This document shows, one piece after another, positions 60,512 to 61,317 of a stretch of 61,317 nt of DNA (positions are counted from its first letter, which is position 1; each line of letters begins with the position of its first letter). Origin of the DNA: Acidimicrobiaceae bacterium. Its GTDB lineage: Bacteria; Actinomycetota; Acidimicrobiia; Acidimicrobiales; Ilumatobacteraceae. The position numbers were made by a program, and so were the translations under genes. The notes under the pieces are model-generated. The model worked only from the letters and a program-made list of their open reading frames with translations. It was not told where the DNA came from and did no database searches. The DNA lies in the NCBI GenBank assembly GCA_003569125.1, contig BGOG01000010.1:1-61317 (forward strand). Reading direction: 5' to 3'.

Positions 60512-61317
60512 TTATTTGATGGCTTGTTCAGAGCCGATCAGTGCGTAGACACATGCGAAGCCTTTGCTGCCTGCCTCGGCCGTGTACATCACCGTGATAT
60601 TTGATCCGCTTGTTGCAAACTTCACCGAGGAAGTCAGGTCTTTATCTAGACAAAGATTTTTTACCTTGATCGCAGACTGTGCAGCACCACTGATTGTCCA
60701 TGAGACGCTTTCCAAATTGGTTTCAGTACGACTCGCCTTGTAGTTGGTCGAAATTTTCTTGGCAACACCGAGCAGTCCACCTTGGCGCTGATCAAAATTG
60801 CCAAAAGCCAGAAGCGAATCGCCGTTTGCGAGGTCGAGACGGTCGGGGTCTGCGGCGAAGAAACTTAGTTCACTCAAGTCGGTCCACGAAGCACCATCGT
60901 TCGTTGATGTTCGAATCTGCATCCCCGATCGCAATCCAGTCTGCATATCAATTTTATCAATCGGCAAAATCTGTTCGATAATTCCAGATGCGTTTCGATA
61001 TGTTTCTGGATTGGTTTGCACATCGTTTTGCGGTGCGTAAGTTTTCGAAGCGTCAAGCGTCCATGTATTGCCATCCGACGATGTCAGCGCACAAACTTGA
61101 CGCTTGAACGGTGCCTTGCCTGTTGCTTGCATGTCTTGCGCGTAGGCCAAATAGCCAGATGCAACTTTCACCACTTGCGAATCACCCAAAAAGCCTGCCG
61201 CGACGCCATCGGCGCTCTTGCACGCCGCAGTACTCACGACATTTCCGGCACCCTTTGCAAAATCGCTTCCAGTTGACGAAGTGAACCGCGTCAACGCGTC
61301 ACCGCCACCCGCTACCC
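60512..61317 (-). CDS. BNR/sialidase-like extracellular repeat protein, partial
   Basis: The open frame continues past the right edge of the window, so the N-terminus is missing; at least 268 residues are seen. Asp-box-like repeats (TSSDGNTWTL, TSTNDGASWTDLS) indicate a beta-propeller of the sialidase/BNR type. The C-terminus has cysteine pairs (KNLCLDKD, GFACVYALIG). No catalytic residues can be checked, so an enzymatic role is not claimed. It is convergent with the SGNH gene. Confidence 0.6.
   Translation of the reverse strand, partial: VAGGGDALTRFTSSTGSDFAKGAGNVVSTAACKSADGVAAGFLGDSQVVKVASGYLAYAQDMQATGKAPFKRQVCALTSSDGNTWTLDASKTYAPQNDVQTNPETYRNASGIIEQILPIDKIDMQTGLRSGMQIRTSTNDGASWTDLSELSFFAADPDRLDLANGDSLLAFGNFDQRQGGLLGVAKKISTNYKASRTETNLESVSWTISGAAQSAIKVKNLCLDKDLTSSVKFATSGSNITVMYTAEAGSKGFACVYALIGSEQAIK

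Overview
This 61.3 kb window looks like a chromosomal housekeeping segment of an actinobacterium. The best fit is the class Acidimicrobiia, possibly a freshwater Ilumatobacter-like lineage, at moderate confidence. Pointers are a DUF3499 protein, a BldD-type regulator with a c-di-GMP signature, a PAC2 protein, a 6C-like small RNA, an Rv2466c-like DsbA protein, a eukaryotic-type NADP isocitrate dehydrogenase, Thr/Pro-rich linkers on exported proteins, and middling GC (about half by eye). There is no phage, insertion sequence, CRISPR array or resistance island. Coding density is very high, with many overlapping start/stop codons, and no gene-free stretch exceeds about 210 bases.

Layout. 1-2.9 kb: rlmN, a START-like protein, DUF3499, and a J-domain membrane protein. 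2.9-7.4 kb: polyamine ABC transporter potA-potD-potB-potC (minus strand). 7.5-13.3 kb: ald, a zinc-ribbon mini-protein, an MFS exporter, murF, ddl and a LysM lipoprotein. 13.3-19.3 kb: glutamate synthase gltB-gltD. 19.4-31.3 kb: central carbon and acyl-CoA genes (crotonase, nitroreductase, GntR regulator, aconitase, 6C-like RNA, LysR regulator, acyl-CoA carboxyltransferase, citrate synthase, quinone oxidoreductase, isocitrate dehydrogenase, acyl-CoA dehydrogenase). 31.3-34.5 kb: a broken FkbM methyltransferase, a metallo-beta-lactamase/alkylsulfatase-like enzyme, tRNA-Val(GAC) and a divergent PanB-like protein. 34.5-43.4 kb (minus): hemW, bldD-like, rsmE, dnaJ, hrcA, photolyase, an MFS gene and lepA. 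43.5-48.1 kb: rpsT, holA, comEC, a small membrane protein, comEA and a CnoX-like thioredoxin. 48.2-51.9 kb: an APH-like kinase, PAC2, acetylpolyamine amidohydrolase and a DsbA protein. 51.9-56.6 kb: rimP-nusA-infB. 56.8-61.3 kb: proS, manA, an SGNH hydrolase and a partial BNR/sialidase-like protein.

The strongest regulatory signal is a two-part element of tandem ACTTGTA repeats ending in a TTGTAYACAA palindrome. It occurs once between gntR and aconitase and again, with identical spacing, between icd and an acyl-CoA dehydrogenase. This suggests a local GntR-controlled TCA-cycle regulon.

Reading quality. Fourteen genes, including ones expected to be essential or highly conserved (infB, holA, acn, rlmN), contain about 17 single-base indels, mostly one base short in a homopolymer. 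I read these as probable sequencing or assembly errors rather than real pseudogenes, and I give each such gene one span with the break noted.
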